A stretch of 35,273 bases of DNA. Origin: Bacillota bacterium (lineage in GTDB: Bacteria > Bacillota > Clostridia > Lachnospirales > Anaerotignaceae). The position numbers and the translations under genes were made by a program. Every line of letters begins with the position of its first letter. The stretch's first letter is position 1. A model generated the notes under the pieces. It saw only the letters and a program-made list of their open reading frames with translations. It was not told where the DNA came from and ran no database searches. Shown here piece by piece: positions 1 to 8,527 of this stretch. The stretch spans positions 1 to 35,273 of the forward strand of contig JAEZPX010000169.1 in the NCBI GenBank assembly GCA_023413275.1, given 5' to 3'.

Positions 1-2
1 TT

Positions 3-401
3 CAGAATCCACTAAATCCCCATTACCCTGAAAAAATATATAAAACCGGGGATGTGGCAAAGTATAATGAATATGGTGAGATTATTTTCTTAGCGAGAAA
101 AGACCATCAAATAAAGCATATGGGTCACCGTATCGAGCTGGGTGAGATTGAAGCGGCAGTGAATTCCATCGATTTAGTAGAAAGCGGTGCTTGCATATAT
201 GATAGTGAAACCCAAAAGATTGTATTATTTTATTGCGGTAATGAGGCAACACAAAGCTATATTTTAAAAAAGCTAAAGGATAAGGTGCCTAAGTACATGT
301 TTCCCAATGTGATGCTCCAGTTAGAGGAGATGCCACATACTTTAAACGGAAAAATAGACAGGCTACGCCTGAAGGAGTATTATGATAGAAAAAATGATTG
401 A
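3..401 (+). CDS. Amino-acid adenylating enzyme, DltA-like, C-terminal part only
   Basis: This is the 3' end of a gene that begins before the window; the reading frame is open from base 3. The roughly 132 visible residues are the end of the large lobe and the small C-terminal lobe of an ANL-superfamily adenylation enzyme. YKTGD (core motif A7) is followed by the hinge motif around GHRIELGEIE (A8) and by NGKIDR near the end (A10), whose lysine is the adenylation lysine. Such enzymes activate an amino acid with ATP and load it on a carrier protein. The residues that set substrate choice lie upstream of the window, so D-alanine is not proven. The next genes (GNAT, carrier protein, MBOAT, SGNH protein) make a Dlt-like surface acylation role likely. 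The stop overlaps the next gene by 20 bases. Confidence 0.85.
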   Translation, partial: QNPLNPHYPEKIYKTGDVAKYNEYGEIIFLARKDHQIKHMGHRIELGEIEAAVNSIDLVESGACIYDSETQKIVLFYCGNEATQSYILKKLKDKVPKYMFPNVMLQLEEMPHTLNGKIDRLRLKEYYDRKND

Positions 402-1173
402 TGGTTTGGCTTTTTGGCAGGAAATTGCTAAGAGACTTTCAAAGGGACAGAGAACAAACTTCTTCTTTTCTGAGGAAGAGGTGCTTCTGTTGGTACAACA
501 AAAAAAAATCAGTCGTTTTGATTTTGCTGGCAGTGCTTATTTTTTTCTTAAAGAAGATAAATTTTACCGCCTTTTTTATTTTTTGGATAAGGAAAATAGT
601 CCTGAGGTATTGCCTGCTGTTGACGAACCGATTATACTGGAAGAAGTGCTTTTGGCAAATAAGGAACGGGTGCCCTCTCAGGGCAATTGGGAAAAAGTGG
701 GTTTTCAAGCATATTTAGAACGTAAACGGATGTATCTTATGTCCAAAGATGTAGTGACGGAAGAAAGGAAAGTATCCTTTGCTACAGAAAATTTGCTGGA
801 GGATATTTTTCAGTTGATGCTTGAAAGTTTTGAGCCTTTTTCCTCCGCTTTGCCTACAAAGGAGGCACTCCTTGCAGATATCTTAAATCAAAAGGTATTG
901 ATTTCATTGCAAAACCAAAAGCTTCTTGGTTTTTTGCATTTTGGAGAGATGAAGCAGGGGAGTATGCTTTGGCATATTGCAGTGAAGCCTGAGGCAAGGG
1001 GTTTGGGTATTGGCGAGGGGCTTGTGCGGGATTGGCTATTTGTGCAGAAGGATATAGCCAAGAAGTTTTTCCTATGGGTAAGAACGGACAACCTTTCCGC
1101 TTTACGAATGTACGATAAGTTCGGGTTTTTGCCTGATGGCAGGGTAGCACCCGTAATGATAAAAACCACATAA
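382..1173 (+). CDS. GNAT-family N-acyltransferase inside a dlt-like cluster
   Basis: A 263-residue protein. The C-terminal half (about residues 130-260) is a GNAT fold. Motif A is visible as HIAVKPEARGLGIGEGL, with the R-G-x-G-x-G acetyl-CoA loop, followed by a late strand and helix with NLSALRMYDKFGF, which is motif B-like. The first 130 residues match no family I recognise; they may be a degenerate GNAT-like domain. The start at 382 overlaps the adenylation gene by 20 bases and has AAGGAG four bases upstream, so the two are probably translationally coupled. Classical dlt operons have no acetyltransferase. Its position between the adenylation enzyme and the carrier protein suggests that it acylates the activated amino acid or the final surface group. 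That role is inference. Confidence 0.8.
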   Translation: MIEKMIDGLAFWQEIAKRLSKGQRTNFFFSEEEVLLLVQQKKISRFDFAGSAYFFLKEDKFYRLFYFLDKENSPEVLPAVDEPIILEEVLLANKERVPSQGNWEKVGFQAYLERKRMYLMSKDVVTEERKVSFATENLLEDIFQLMLESFEPFSSALPTKEALLADILNQKVLISLQNQKLLGFLHFGEMKQGSMLWHIAVKPEARGLGIGEGLVRDWLFVQKDIAKKFFLWVRTDNLSALRMYDKFGFLPDGRVAPVMIKTT

Positions 1174-1190
1174 GAGAGGATAATGCAGAG

Positions 1191-1418
1191 ATGGAAACAT
1201 TATTGAAGATTTTAGCTGAATTAAGACCGGACGTTGATTTTGAGGGGAATAAGGAATTGGTGGACAGCGGTGAGCTGGATTCCTTTGACATCGTTTCCTT
1301 GGTTGGTGAATTATGTGAGGCTTATGAAATTGAGATAGGTGCAGAGGACATCGTTCCTGAAAACTTTAATTCTGTTGAGGCAATTATGGCTTTGGTAGAA
1401 AGATTGCAGGAAGATTGA
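1191..1418 (+). CDS. Acyl/aminoacyl carrier protein, DltC-like
   Basis: A 75-residue acidic four-helix carrier protein. The phosphopantetheine attachment site is Ser31 in GELDSFDIVSLV, equivalent to the LDSxxxVxL core of DltC and ACPs. It should hold the aminoacyl or acyl group as a thioester, loaded by the upstream adenylation enzyme, and hand it to the MBOAT protein downstream. It lies 17 bases after the GNAT gene and 19 bases before the MBOAT gene in a tight operon. A purine-rich GAGAGGA stretch precedes the ATG. Length and motif fit DltC (about 78 residues), but the sequence is not close enough for me to assign dltC itself. Confidence 0.88.
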   Translation: METLLKILAELRPDVDFEGNKELVDSGELDSFDIVSLVGELCEAYEIEIGAEDIVPENFNSVEAIMALVERLQED

Positions 1419-1437
1419 TTTTTAAGGAGATTGGGTT

Positions 1438-3036
1438 ATGGCGTTTACTTCGGTACAATTTGTGGTTTTTCTGATATTGGCGGCCACTTTATATTTCCTA
1501 ACCCCGAAGCGTTACCGTTGGGTAACGCTTTTGATTGTTAATTATATTTTTTATTTTTATGCAGGGGTAGGTTACTTTCTTTATTTGCTGGCAACAACAG
1601 TAACGATATTTCTTGGAGGACTTAAGCTGGGCAATATGTCTGCCAAAAACAAGGCGGATTTTGCGGCAATAAAGGGAACATTAGATAAGGAACAGAAAAA
1701 GGCTTGGAAGGCCAATTTTACAAAAAGGAAACGGGCTGTTTTAATTCCCACTATGCTTTTTAACCTTGGTATTTTGGCGGTTTTGAAATATTCGGGTTTT
1801 GTTGGCAGTAATTTAAATGCTCTCTTTGGCCGTTTTTCCATTGGTTTGGAAATGCCAGTCTACAGCTTTTTATTGCCCTTGGGAATTTCTTTTTATACCT
1901 TTCAATCCGTGGGGTATTTGATTGATGTTTATCGGGAAAAATATGAACCTGAACGTAATTTAGCAAAGTTTGCGTTGTTTATTTCCTTTTTCCCTCAGAT
2001 TGTGCAAGGTCCCATTGGCAGATTCAACGATTTGGCGGAACAGCTTTATCGCCCAAACAACTTTTCTTATGAAAGGGTAAAGTTTGGCGTGCAGTTGATG
2101 CTATGGGGGGCTTTTAAAAAGCTTGTGATTGCAGATCGAGCAAAGGTGGTTGTGGATACGGTTTTTGGATATCCGGAAACTTTTGGTGGTACTTATGTTG
2201 CGGTAGCGGCTTTGGTTTACTGCATTCAGCTTTATGGAGATTTCTCCGGCGGTATTGATATTGCCACGGGGGCCGCTCAGGTATTGGGTATTCAATTGGA
2301 AAAGAACTTCGAAAGGCCTTATTTGGCCACCAGTATTCCTGATTTTTGGCGTAGATGGCATATTACCTTGGGCGCATGGTTCCGTGATTATGTTTTTTAT
2401 CCCCTTTCTTTATCAAAATTTTTTACGAAGGTGGGAAAAAAGGGGCGTAAGCTTTTTGGAAATTATATTGGAAAACTATTGCCTGTTTTGATACCTCAGT
2501 TTATTATTTTCTTCCTCATTGGTATTTGGCACGGGGCAGAATGGAAATATATAGCCTTTGGTTTTTACAATGGCACATTGATAGTTTTGGGTATTTTGTT
2601 TGAACAGCCATTAAAAAAGCTAATACAAAAATTTGAAATTCGCACAGAATGCTTTAGCTGGCACTTGTTCCGTGTTTTGAAAACATTAATACTGGTTGCT
2701 TTAGGCAAAATTATAACCAGAGCACCCGGCGTGGGGGCCTCTGTTTATATGATGCATTCCATGATACGTAATTGGAATAGTGATATACTAATCGATGGCG
2801 GGTTATTAAAACTGGGTCTGGATACCCAAGATTTATGGCTGTTGCTATTGTCATCCTTGGTGCTTTTGACAGTGAGCTTGCTTCAGGAATCAGGAGTACA
2901 AATTCGCCAAGCCTTATCGAAGCAGAACATATTGTTCCGCTGGTTCATTTATTTGGCGGCAATTTTCTCGTTAATTATGTTTGGCGTATATGGTTTGAAT
3001 TATAACGCCTCCGACTTTATTTATAGGGGGTTTTAA
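1438..3036 (+). CDS. MBOAT-family membrane acyltransferase (AlgI/DltB-like)
   Basis: A 532-residue multi-spanning membrane protein of the membrane-bound O-acyltransferase family. The family signature is clear: DFWRRWHITLGAWFRDYVFYPL with His308, and the catalytic His365 in the motif GIWHGAEW. At 532 residues it is longer than typical DltB (about 400) and closer to AlgI/PatA-type enzymes, with extra C-terminal membrane helices. It should move an acyl group across the membrane from the carrier protein to an extracellular polymer or to the partner SGNH protein. AAGGAG precedes the ATG, and the next gene starts one base after its stop. The acceptor (teichoic acid, exopolysaccharide or other) cannot be read from sequence. 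Confidence 0.92.
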   Translation: MAFTSVQFVVFLILAATLYFLTPKRYRWVTLLIVNYIFYFYAGVGYFLYLLATTVTIFLGGLKLGNMSAKNKADFAAIKGTLDKEQKKAWKANFTKRKRAVLIPTMLFNLGILAVLKYSGFVGSNLNALFGRFSIGLEMPVYSFLLPLGISFYTFQSVGYLIDVYREKYEPERNLAKFALFISFFPQIVQGPIGRFNDLAEQLYRPNNFSYERVKFGVQLMLWGAFKKLVIADRAKVVVDTVFGYPETFGGTYVAVAALVYCIQLYGDFSGGIDIATGAAQVLGIQLEKNFERPYLATSIPDFWRRWHITLGAWFRDYVFYPLSLSKFFTKVGKKGRKLFGNYIGKLLPVLIPQFIIFFLIGIWHGAEWKYIAFGFYNGTLIVLGILFEQPLKKLIQKFEIRTECFSWHLFRVLKTLILVALGKIITRAPGVGASVYMMHSMIRNWNSDILIDGGLLKLGLDTQDLWLLLLSSLVLLTVSLLQESGVQIRQALSKQNILFRWFIYLAAIFSLIMFGVYGLNYNASDFIYRGF

Positions 3037-3037
3037 G

Positions 3038-4060
3038 ATGAAAGGATGTTTCAGAATTGTGACAAGGTGTATTGCCTTTTTAATTGTTTTTTCAATCATA
3101 TTTTCCAATACCTCTGATTATTTAAGGCGTTCTGATGATGAATCCGATGAAATTCATGCTTTTTATAATGAACCGGAGGATTCCATTGATGTACTTTTTA
3201 TGGGGAGCAGTCCCATTTTGCGCGGGGTTTCCCCAATGGTAATGTGGAATCAAGAAGGATTTACCAGCTATGTTCGAGCCTCGGCACTACAGGCACCTTC
3301 TGTGACCTATGGTCTTATGGGGGAATCCTTGGAATATCAAAAGCCTAAACTGGTGGTGCTTTTATGTGATAACATTTTCCTTGACTTTGATTATGTAGAG
3401 CGGGAAGGTGATCTGAGAAGGGCATTGGATGGGATGAAACTATCTAAGTATAAATTGCAAATTGTGAATGAGATTACTGGAGCGGATGACAGGCAAACCT
3501 TGCTTTCCTATATGTTTCCGTTATTTCGTTATCATGAACGCTGGAAAGAAATAGATTGGTCTGAGGCGGAGCCAACCCCACTTATGGAACATTCTTTTAA
3601 AAAGGGAAATGTGTTTCTAAGCGGTGGTGTGCCTTTGGACTATCCAGAAAATTTCATGAAGCCCTCTGGTGAGGCTTACCCCGCATTTAATGAAAGTGCG
3701 CAAAGCTATATCGAGAAGACCATACAGCTTTGCAAGGATAAAGAAATACCTGTATTAATGCTTCACATGCCCAAAATGTCATGGAGCTATGAACAAAGCT
3801 TAGCAATGGAGGATTTTGCAAAGGAGCAGGGCGTGGATTATTTGGATTGTGACCGACAGGAAGTTCGGGACATGCTGAATTTAGATCCAGCTGTGGATTA
3901 TTATGATCAAGGTCATATGAATTTAGGTGGTTCAATCAAATTTTCCCAGTGGTTTGGAACATTTCTGGATCGTACCTATGATTTACCTGACCATAGAAAT
4001 GATCAGGCATATCAAAGCTGGAATGAAGACTATCAAGTTTACGTTGAGAAAACGAAATAG
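3038..4060 (+). CDS. DltD/AlgJ-like SGNH-hydrolase-fold membrane-anchored protein
   Basis: A 340-residue protein with one N-terminal hydrophobic segment (about residues 8-24) acting as signal anchor, so the main domain is outside the cell. The SGNH-type catalytic elements are visible: G56-S57-S58-P near the domain start, and D290-x-x-H293 followed by MNLGG near the end. This is the arrangement seen in DltD and in the AlgJ/AlgX acyltransferases. DltD/AlgJ-like proteins help an MBOAT partner transfer acyl groups to wall polymers or exopolysaccharide. The gene begins one base after the MBOAT stop, which supports a joint complex. It is the last gene of the operon; a strong hairpin terminator follows. 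Confidence 0.85.
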   Translation: MKGCFRIVTRCIAFLIVFSIIFSNTSDYLRRSDDESDEIHAFYNEPEDSIDVLFMGSSPILRGVSPMVMWNQEGFTSYVRASALQAPSVTYGLMGESLEYQKPKLVVLLCDNIFLDFDYVEREGDLRRALDGMKLSKYKLQIVNEITGADDRQTLLSYMFPLFRYHERWKEIDWSEAEPTPLMEHSFKKGNVFLSGGVPLDYPENFMKPSGEAYPAFNESAQSYIEKTIQLCKDKEIPVLMLHMPKMSWSYEQSLAMEDFAKEQGVDYLDCDRQEVRDMLNLDPAVDYYDQGHMNLGGSIKFSQWFGTFLDRTYDLPDHRNDQAYQSWNEDYQVYVEKTK

Positions 4061-4137
4061 AGAAATACTTTTTTCTTGGGTAACAATTGAGGAATCACGT
4101 TTCTTAAGGGTATTTTCTGGGAAATAAACTAAAAAAT

Positions 4138-4180
4138 AAAAACCTGTTTTGCTATTTAGCATTACAGGTTTTTGTTTTGA
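4138..4180 (+). terminator. Rho-independent terminator of the dlt-like operon
   Basis: A perfect 10-bp stem (AAAAACCTGT at 4138-4147 against ACAGGTTTTT at 4164-4173) with a 16-base loop, followed by GTTTT. It sits 77 bases after the last gene of the cluster and separates it from the superoxide dismutase gene. Confidence 0.85.
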
Positions 4181-4257
4181 CATAAGATGGATTTCCAGCA
4201 TAGAAACAACTTCTGATGAATAGTTTTGTAGTAAGACTAGATTAGGTGAGGATACCC

Positions 4258-4923
4258 ATGGAAAATGATAAGTACCCATTTATAAACTTACCACTGCCCT
4301 ATGCATATGATGCTTTGGAACCTTTTATTGATACGCAAACTATGGTGATACATCATGATAAGTATTTGCAAAACTATATTAATAATCTAAATAATGCCAT
4401 TAAAGATTATCCTGAGTTACAGCAGCTAACCCTAGAGGAATTAATCAAAAATGCTGTTTACTTATTGGATCCGTTACGCATACCCATACAAAATAACGGT
4501 GGAGGCGTTTATAATCATCGTATTTATTTTAATGGAATGCAACCACCAACAGGAGTACGACCCGAGGGAAGACTAATTGACATGATTGCGGCGCAATTTG
4601 GAAGCCTAGATAATTTCCTGATTATTTTTAAAGCGGAGGCTTTGAAGATATTTGGTTCCGGTTATACCTGGCTGGTTTTTGATAATGGTAAATTAAGAAT
4701 AATTACGATGCCCAATCAGAACAGTCCTCTTTTATTAAACTATTGTCCCATCATTGCATTGGATGTTTGGGAACATGCATATTTTTTAAAGCATTATTAT
4801 ATGAGAAGTGCTTATATTGATGATTGGATGCAGGTAATAAACTGGGATATAGCCAATCAAAATTATATGGAGTGTCTTGCCAATTTAAATAAAGTAGACG
4901 TGATTACTGATGTGAATGAATAG
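4258..4923 (+). CDS. sodA: Fe/Mn-type superoxide dismutase
   Basis: A 221-residue enzyme that converts superoxide to peroxide and oxygen. Metal ligands are visible: the first His of the HHDKY motif (residue 32), the His of GGGVYNHRIYF, and the Asp and His of LDVWEHAYFLKHY. The Gly in GGG and a Gln in PNQNSPL are the pattern usual for Mn-using rather than Fe-using enzymes, so Mn or cambialistic use is more likely. Two second-shell positions differ from the textbook enzyme: the His that gates the active site is Tyr (HHDKY instead of HHxKH), and the Trp after the second His ligand is Phe. I chose ATG 4258 because AGGTGAGG lies seven bases upstream; a GTG four codons earlier overlaps that site. 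It is monocistronic. Some clostridial SODs are spore-coat proteins; nothing here proves that. Confidence 0.9.
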   Translation: MENDKYPFINLPLPYAYDALEPFIDTQTMVIHHDKYLQNYINNLNNAIKDYPELQQLTLEELIKNAVYLLDPLRIPIQNNGGGVYNHRIYFNGMQPPTGVRPEGRLIDMIAAQFGSLDNFLIIFKAEALKIFGSGYTWLVFDNGKLRIITMPNQNSPLLLNYCPIIALDVWEHAYFLKHYYMRSAYIDDWMQVINWDIANQNYMECLANLNKVDVITDVNE

Positions 4924-4931
4924 ACAAATAT

Positions 4932-4970
4932 AAGGGACATAAGGCGAAAAAACCTTGTGTCCCTTTAAAT
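4932..4970. terminator. Bidirectional terminator between sod and asnB
   Basis: A 13-bp stem with one G-U pair (AAGGGACATAAGG at 4932-4944, CCTTGTGTCCCTT at 4953-4965) and an 8-base loop. It lies between two convergent genes. A short run of T and A follows on the plus side, and a weaker one on the minus side. Confidence 0.7.
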
Positions 4971-4988
4971 TAAGATAATTCTAGTTAG

Positions 4989-6839
4989 TTAAACAACTTT
5001 AATGTTCCATTTCTGCATCCAATAATTAATTTGAACCACATAAGCCAGCATTTGGGGACCTGCCATGAGCTGACCATACCAAGGCTTTCCATAATCGGAG
5101 GGACTTTTCAAGAAAGTCTCTACTTTTTTTCTGTCTAAAAACTGTAGCACAGGGGAAGAGGAATCTTCCATAATTTCTGTGACCATAGAAGCCAATAAGG
5201 CTTCATAATTTTTATCATAAATTTTAGGGTATGGGGATTTTCTCCGGAATAAAACCTCATCTGGAATTAAACCGATGCCGCATTCTCTTAATAATGACTT
5301 TACCACATCATTTCTTGTTTTCATTTCCCAAGGAACATTCCAAACATATTCAATTAATCTGTGATCTGCAAAAGGAACCCTTGCTTCTAAACCGCTATAC
5401 ATACTGGTTCGATCCATACGGTCTAACAGGGTTTGCATAAACCATTTTTGATTCAGGTATGCAATTTCTCTTCTGCGGGCTTCTTGAGGAGTATCCTCTG
5501 CTAATTTAGGTGTTTCACTGACAGATTTTGCATATGTTTTTGCTACATAATCATCCATATCAAGATATTCAATGAAATCATCCTTTAATAAAACTTTTCT
5601 TGCCTCCAAATCCATTGTCCAAGGGAAAGTGTTTGCTTCAAAACATTCTTTTTTATGGAACCAAGGATAGCCGCCAAAAATTTCATCAGCACATTCTCCT
5701 GTTAATGCCACTTTATTATACTGTTTTACTTTTGAACAAAAATATAAAATAGAGGAATCAATATCTGCCATTGCTGGCAAATCCCTAGCATCTACAGAAT
5801 CCTTCAAGCAGTTGGTTTGATCTTGAATACTGCATTCCAAGTAGCGATGGTTGCTATTTAAGTGCTTTACCATAATATCAACAAAAGGTCTATCCTGAGA
5901 GGGCTGGAAGGAGGAGGCTTTAAAATATTTTTCGTTGCCTACAAAATCAAAAGAAAAAGTGTTTAATTGCTCTCCTTTTTTTGCAAGTTCCGCAGCACAT
6001 ACAGCGGAAACCAAACTGCTATCTACGCCCCCTGATAAAAAGGTACAAATAGGTACATGGGATACCATTTGTCGTTTGATAGAATCAATGAGCAATTCCT
6101 TAGTTTTTTCTACAGTTGTTGCATAATCATCTTCATGAACGTGGCTTTCTAATTTCCAATAACAATTTGAATGAATTCCTGTGGGTGAGAACATCATGTA
6201 ATATCCTGGTAGGAGCTCATCAATGCCTTTAAATACACCTTTGCCATAGGTTTTTGCTGGACCAATGCTGAAAACCTCGTTAAGTCCTTCTTTATCAACT
6301 TGAGGTACAATTCCCGGATAGGCAAAAATCCCCTTGATTTCAGAAGAGAATACAACCTCGTGATCAACAATGGAATAAAATAGTGGCTTTATCCCAGATC
6401 TATCTCGATAAAGTAACATCATGTTCTTTAAAGGGTCATAAATGGCAAAAGCGAAAATACCGTTTAGCTGCTTTACAAAATCCGCACCAAACTCCAGATA
6501 GCTTACTAAAATAACTTCGGTATCTGAATCGGTATCAAATGACCAGCCTTTGGATCTAAGATTTTCCCGTAACTCACTGGTATTATAGAGTTCACCATTG
6601 TAAACAATGGCCCACGTTTCACCGCCCATGGTTTTGGTAATGGGCTGATGTCCCGTTTTTAAGTCAATGATGGATAGCCTTGCATGAGCGAAACCAACAT
6701 TTGAAGTTAAAAAGGTACCACAGTCGTCGGGGCCTCTATGACGCTGAACAGTATACATATCTTCTAGAATTTTTGAGTAATAGGCTTTTTGTTCCAGATA
6801 ATCTTTTTTGGGATTGAAAAAACCGGCAATGCCGCACAT
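4989..6839 (-). CDS. asnB: Asparagine synthetase, glutamine-hydrolysing
   Basis: A 616-residue class II glutamine amidotransferase plus asparagine synthetase. It makes asparagine from aspartate, glutamine and ATP. The N-terminal glutaminase begins MCGIAGFF, with the nucleophile Cys2 exposed after Met removal, and has RHRGPDD and YNGELYN. The C-terminal synthetase domain carries the ATP-pyrophosphatase loop LSGGVDSS and the GECADEIFGGY motif. Length is normal for bacterial AsnB. On the minus strand AGGAGG precedes the ATG by eight bases. It starts 19 bases after the stop of the transporter gene upstream, so both are probably one transcript. The pairing hints that the transporter handles aspartate, asparagine or a related acid, which is inference. 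Confidence 0.95.
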   Translation of the reverse strand: MCGIAGFFNPKKDYLEQKAYYSKILEDMYTVQRHRGPDDCGTFLTSNVGFAHARLSIIDLKTGHQPITKTMGGETWAIVYNGELYNTSELRENLRSKGWSFDTDSDTEVILVSYLEFGADFVKQLNGIFAFAIYDPLKNMMLLYRDRSGIKPLFYSIVDHEVVFSSEIKGIFAYPGIVPQVDKEGLNEVFSIGPAKTYGKGVFKGIDELLPGYYMMFSPTGIHSNCYWKLESHVHEDDYATTVEKTKELLIDSIKRQMVSHVPICTFLSGGVDSSLVSAVCAAELAKKGEQLNTFSFDFVGNEKYFKASSFQPSQDRPFVDIMVKHLNSNHRYLECSIQDQTNCLKDSVDARDLPAMADIDSSILYFCSKVKQYNKVALTGECADEIFGGYPWFHKKECFEANTFPWTMDLEARKVLLKDDFIEYLDMDDYVAKTYAKSVSETPKLAEDTPQEARRREIAYLNQKWFMQTLLDRMDRTSMYSGLEARVPFADHRLIEYVWNVPWEMKTRNDVVKSLLRECGIGLIPDEVLFRRKSPYPKIYDKNYEALLASMVTEIMEDSSSPVLQFLDRKKVETFLKSPSDYGKPWYGQLMAGPQMLAYVVQINYWMQKWNIKVV

Positions 6840-6858
6840 AGTATACGCCTCCTAATTG

Positions 6859-8238
6859 CTATATTAAAATACAAGCTAAAATAAAGGTGAATAGAAAACC
6901 AATTCCAACGGGAAGTAGGTTTTTTCTAGCCAGCTCTATTGGATTAACATTACAAATGGCTGCAGCGGGTATGAGTCCCCAAGGAATAATGGTGCCGCCA
7001 CCTACAAAAATTGCTGAAATTTGGCCTAAAGCTGCCAAAATAGGAACAGAGCATTGAACCGCTGTTCCAAAAGTGTTTGCTAAAACACCAACCAAAGGCA
7101 GCCCGGAAAAACCAGAACCATCGAGCCCTGTTAAACCGCCAATGACCATTTGAATGAATACAACGATATATTTATTTAATGGGGTTATGCCGGCTAACCA
7201 GATTGCCCAGTCATTTAGAATACCACTTTGGTATTGTTCCCCTAAAATATAGGTAATACCCTCGCCGCCCAAGAAGAAAAAGCCGCCAATGATGATAACT
7301 GGAGCAAAAATTTTAATTGCAAATAAAAAACCATCTCTAATATAGGTTGTAACTTTTTCTAGACTCTTTTTCCTGAATCCGATGACAGAAGAAATAATCA
7401 TAACCAACAAAGCTGTTCCAGAAACCAAACTTGTGGCGTCTCCACCTTTTAGATCGTATATGAACATAAAAATAATGTCACAGAGGAAAGCAACAGGGGT
7501 AAAAATCGCAACAAAAAGTGCTGCTTTTGAAGGTTTTTGCAGAGAAGCTTTTTCACTGCTTTGTGTATATAATATGCTTTGGTTTTGGCTTACCATGGTT
7601 TTTCTGTTTAAAAGAAATGCAGAAACCACTGTTATAATACTCATGGTAAGAAACAAGGGCATGCCGGTATGCAAGATACTTTGGGGTTCAATGCCTGCGG
7701 AGGCTGCGGTAATTGCGGGTGCTCCTTGAATCACTACATCAGAACTCAAAGCAATTCCGTGGCCAAACAGATTCATTGCCATTGCTGCGGCAAGGGGAGT
7801 TAATCCTTTTTTTACAGCCAAAGGGACTAAAATGGCGCCAACCAGTGCAACGGCGGGGGAAGGCCACAAAAACATTGAAAAAATCATCATAGTGATACCC
7901 AAAATCCACCATGCAATATAGCCGTTTTTCATGATTTTTGACATGGAACGCATCATCAAATAATCGCTACCTAAATCAGACAGACATTTCGATAAAGACG
8001 TAACCAATGCAATGGTAGCAATGATTTCCATAAATTCCTTCGACGCATATAAAACGGCGTTAAAAACCGATTGGATTCCGCCTACTAAACTGCGGCTGCT
8101 AACCAGCCCTAAAATAAATATGAAAATGACACAGACGATGGGCGTGTCTTTCCGAAAGATCATTGTTGCAAGAATGGTTAAAACGCCGATCAGGTAGATA
8201 AAATGGATGGGTGTAAGGTGAATCGCTAGGCTTGGCAT
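6859..8238 (-). CDS. Ion-transporter-superfamily membrane transporter, substrate unknown
   Basis: A very hydrophobic protein of 459 residues with about 11-12 predicted membrane helices and a more polar middle stretch (about residues 220-245). Gly/Pro-rich re-entrant-like segments appear in both halves (SPAVALVGAILVPLAV; GGGTIIPWGLIPAAAICNVNP), as in the CitMHS/GntP/Dcu type of carboxylate and amino-acid transporters. I cannot assign the exact family. I placed the start at 8238 because GGGAGG lies seven bases upstream; the frame stays open 33 codons further, but that part looks unlike a membrane protein start and overlaps the promoter region. It is followed closely by asnB and is divergent from a LysR regulator. 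Confidence 0.8.
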   Translation of the reverse strand: MPSLAIHLTPIHFIYLIGVLTILATMIFRKDTPIVCVIFIFILGLVSSRSLVGGIQSVFNAVLYASKEFMEIIATIALVTSLSKCLSDLGSDYLMMRSMSKIMKNGYIAWWILGITMMIFSMFLWPSPAVALVGAILVPLAVKKGLTPLAAAMAMNLFGHGIALSSDVVIQGAPAITAASAGIEPQSILHTGMPLFLTMSIITVVSAFLLNRKTMVSQNQSILYTQSSEKASLQKPSKAALFVAIFTPVAFLCDIIFMFIYDLKGGDATSLVSGTALLVMIISSVIGFRKKSLEKVTTYIRDGFLFAIKIFAPVIIIGGFFFLGGEGITYILGEQYQSGILNDWAIWLAGITPLNKYIVVFIQMVIGGLTGLDGSGFSGLPLVGVLANTFGTAVQCSVPILAALGQISAIFVGGGTIIPWGLIPAAAICNVNPIELARKNLLPVGIGFLFTFILACILI

Positions 8239-8263
8239 TACGATACCTCCCTCAAAAAATGAT

Positions 8264-8309
8264 ATAATACAATATTCATTTTTCAGAGATATGTGCCAAA
8301 ATGGCATAT
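8264..8309 (-). promoter_or_regulatory. Promoter and LysR-type palindrome for the transporter-asnB operon
   Basis: Reading the minus strand, a -10 box TATTAT lies at 8269-8264, about 25 bases before the transporter start. There is no good -35 at the expected place (8292-8287). Instead an inverted repeat sits there: TGCCA at 8294-8298 and TGGCA at 8302-8306, extended by ATATG and CATAT-like flanks to about 8289-8309. A palindrome replacing the -35 of a divergent promoter is the usual site for activation by a LysR regulator. The regulator 8528-9463 is the obvious candidate. This is a reading by eye. Confidence 0.5.
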
Positions 8310-8500
8310 AGGAACAAGTTGCAAGAAATGGTATCACCTTAGTTTTTTTTTATGTAGATAATTACAACAAGCAAGTAGAAAACTATTGAATGTCTGGATT
8401 TTTGAACAATTGTGTTTTATAATAGATGATGTATATGCGTTAATATGAATAAAATGCTGTTTTCGGCATCTGCGCAATATATTAAGGCTACGGATATGCA

Positions 8501-8522
8501 TGTTATAATGGATTTAGGAGGG
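8501..8522 (+). promoter_or_regulatory. Extended -10 promoter of the LysR gene
   Basis: TGTTATAAT at 8501-8509 is a perfect extended -10 element. No clear -35 is present, which the extended -10 can offset. The expected start of transcription is near 8515-8516, only about 12 bases before the ATG, so the AGGAGGG ribosome site would sit at the very 5' end of the mRNA. A second imperfect palindrome (ATGCTG/CGGCAT, about 8453-8468) lies just upstream and may be an autoregulatory site. Confidence 0.5.
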
Positions 8523-8527
8523 TATAC

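Noticed and set aside
54..56. GTG at 54 as start of the first gene
   Set aside because: The frame is open back to base 3 and encodes the YKTGD motif across it, so this is an internal Val codon of a truncated gene.
8239..8337. N-terminal extension of the transporter
   Set aside because: It would cover the promoter and palindrome, and the best ribosome site is directly before 8238.
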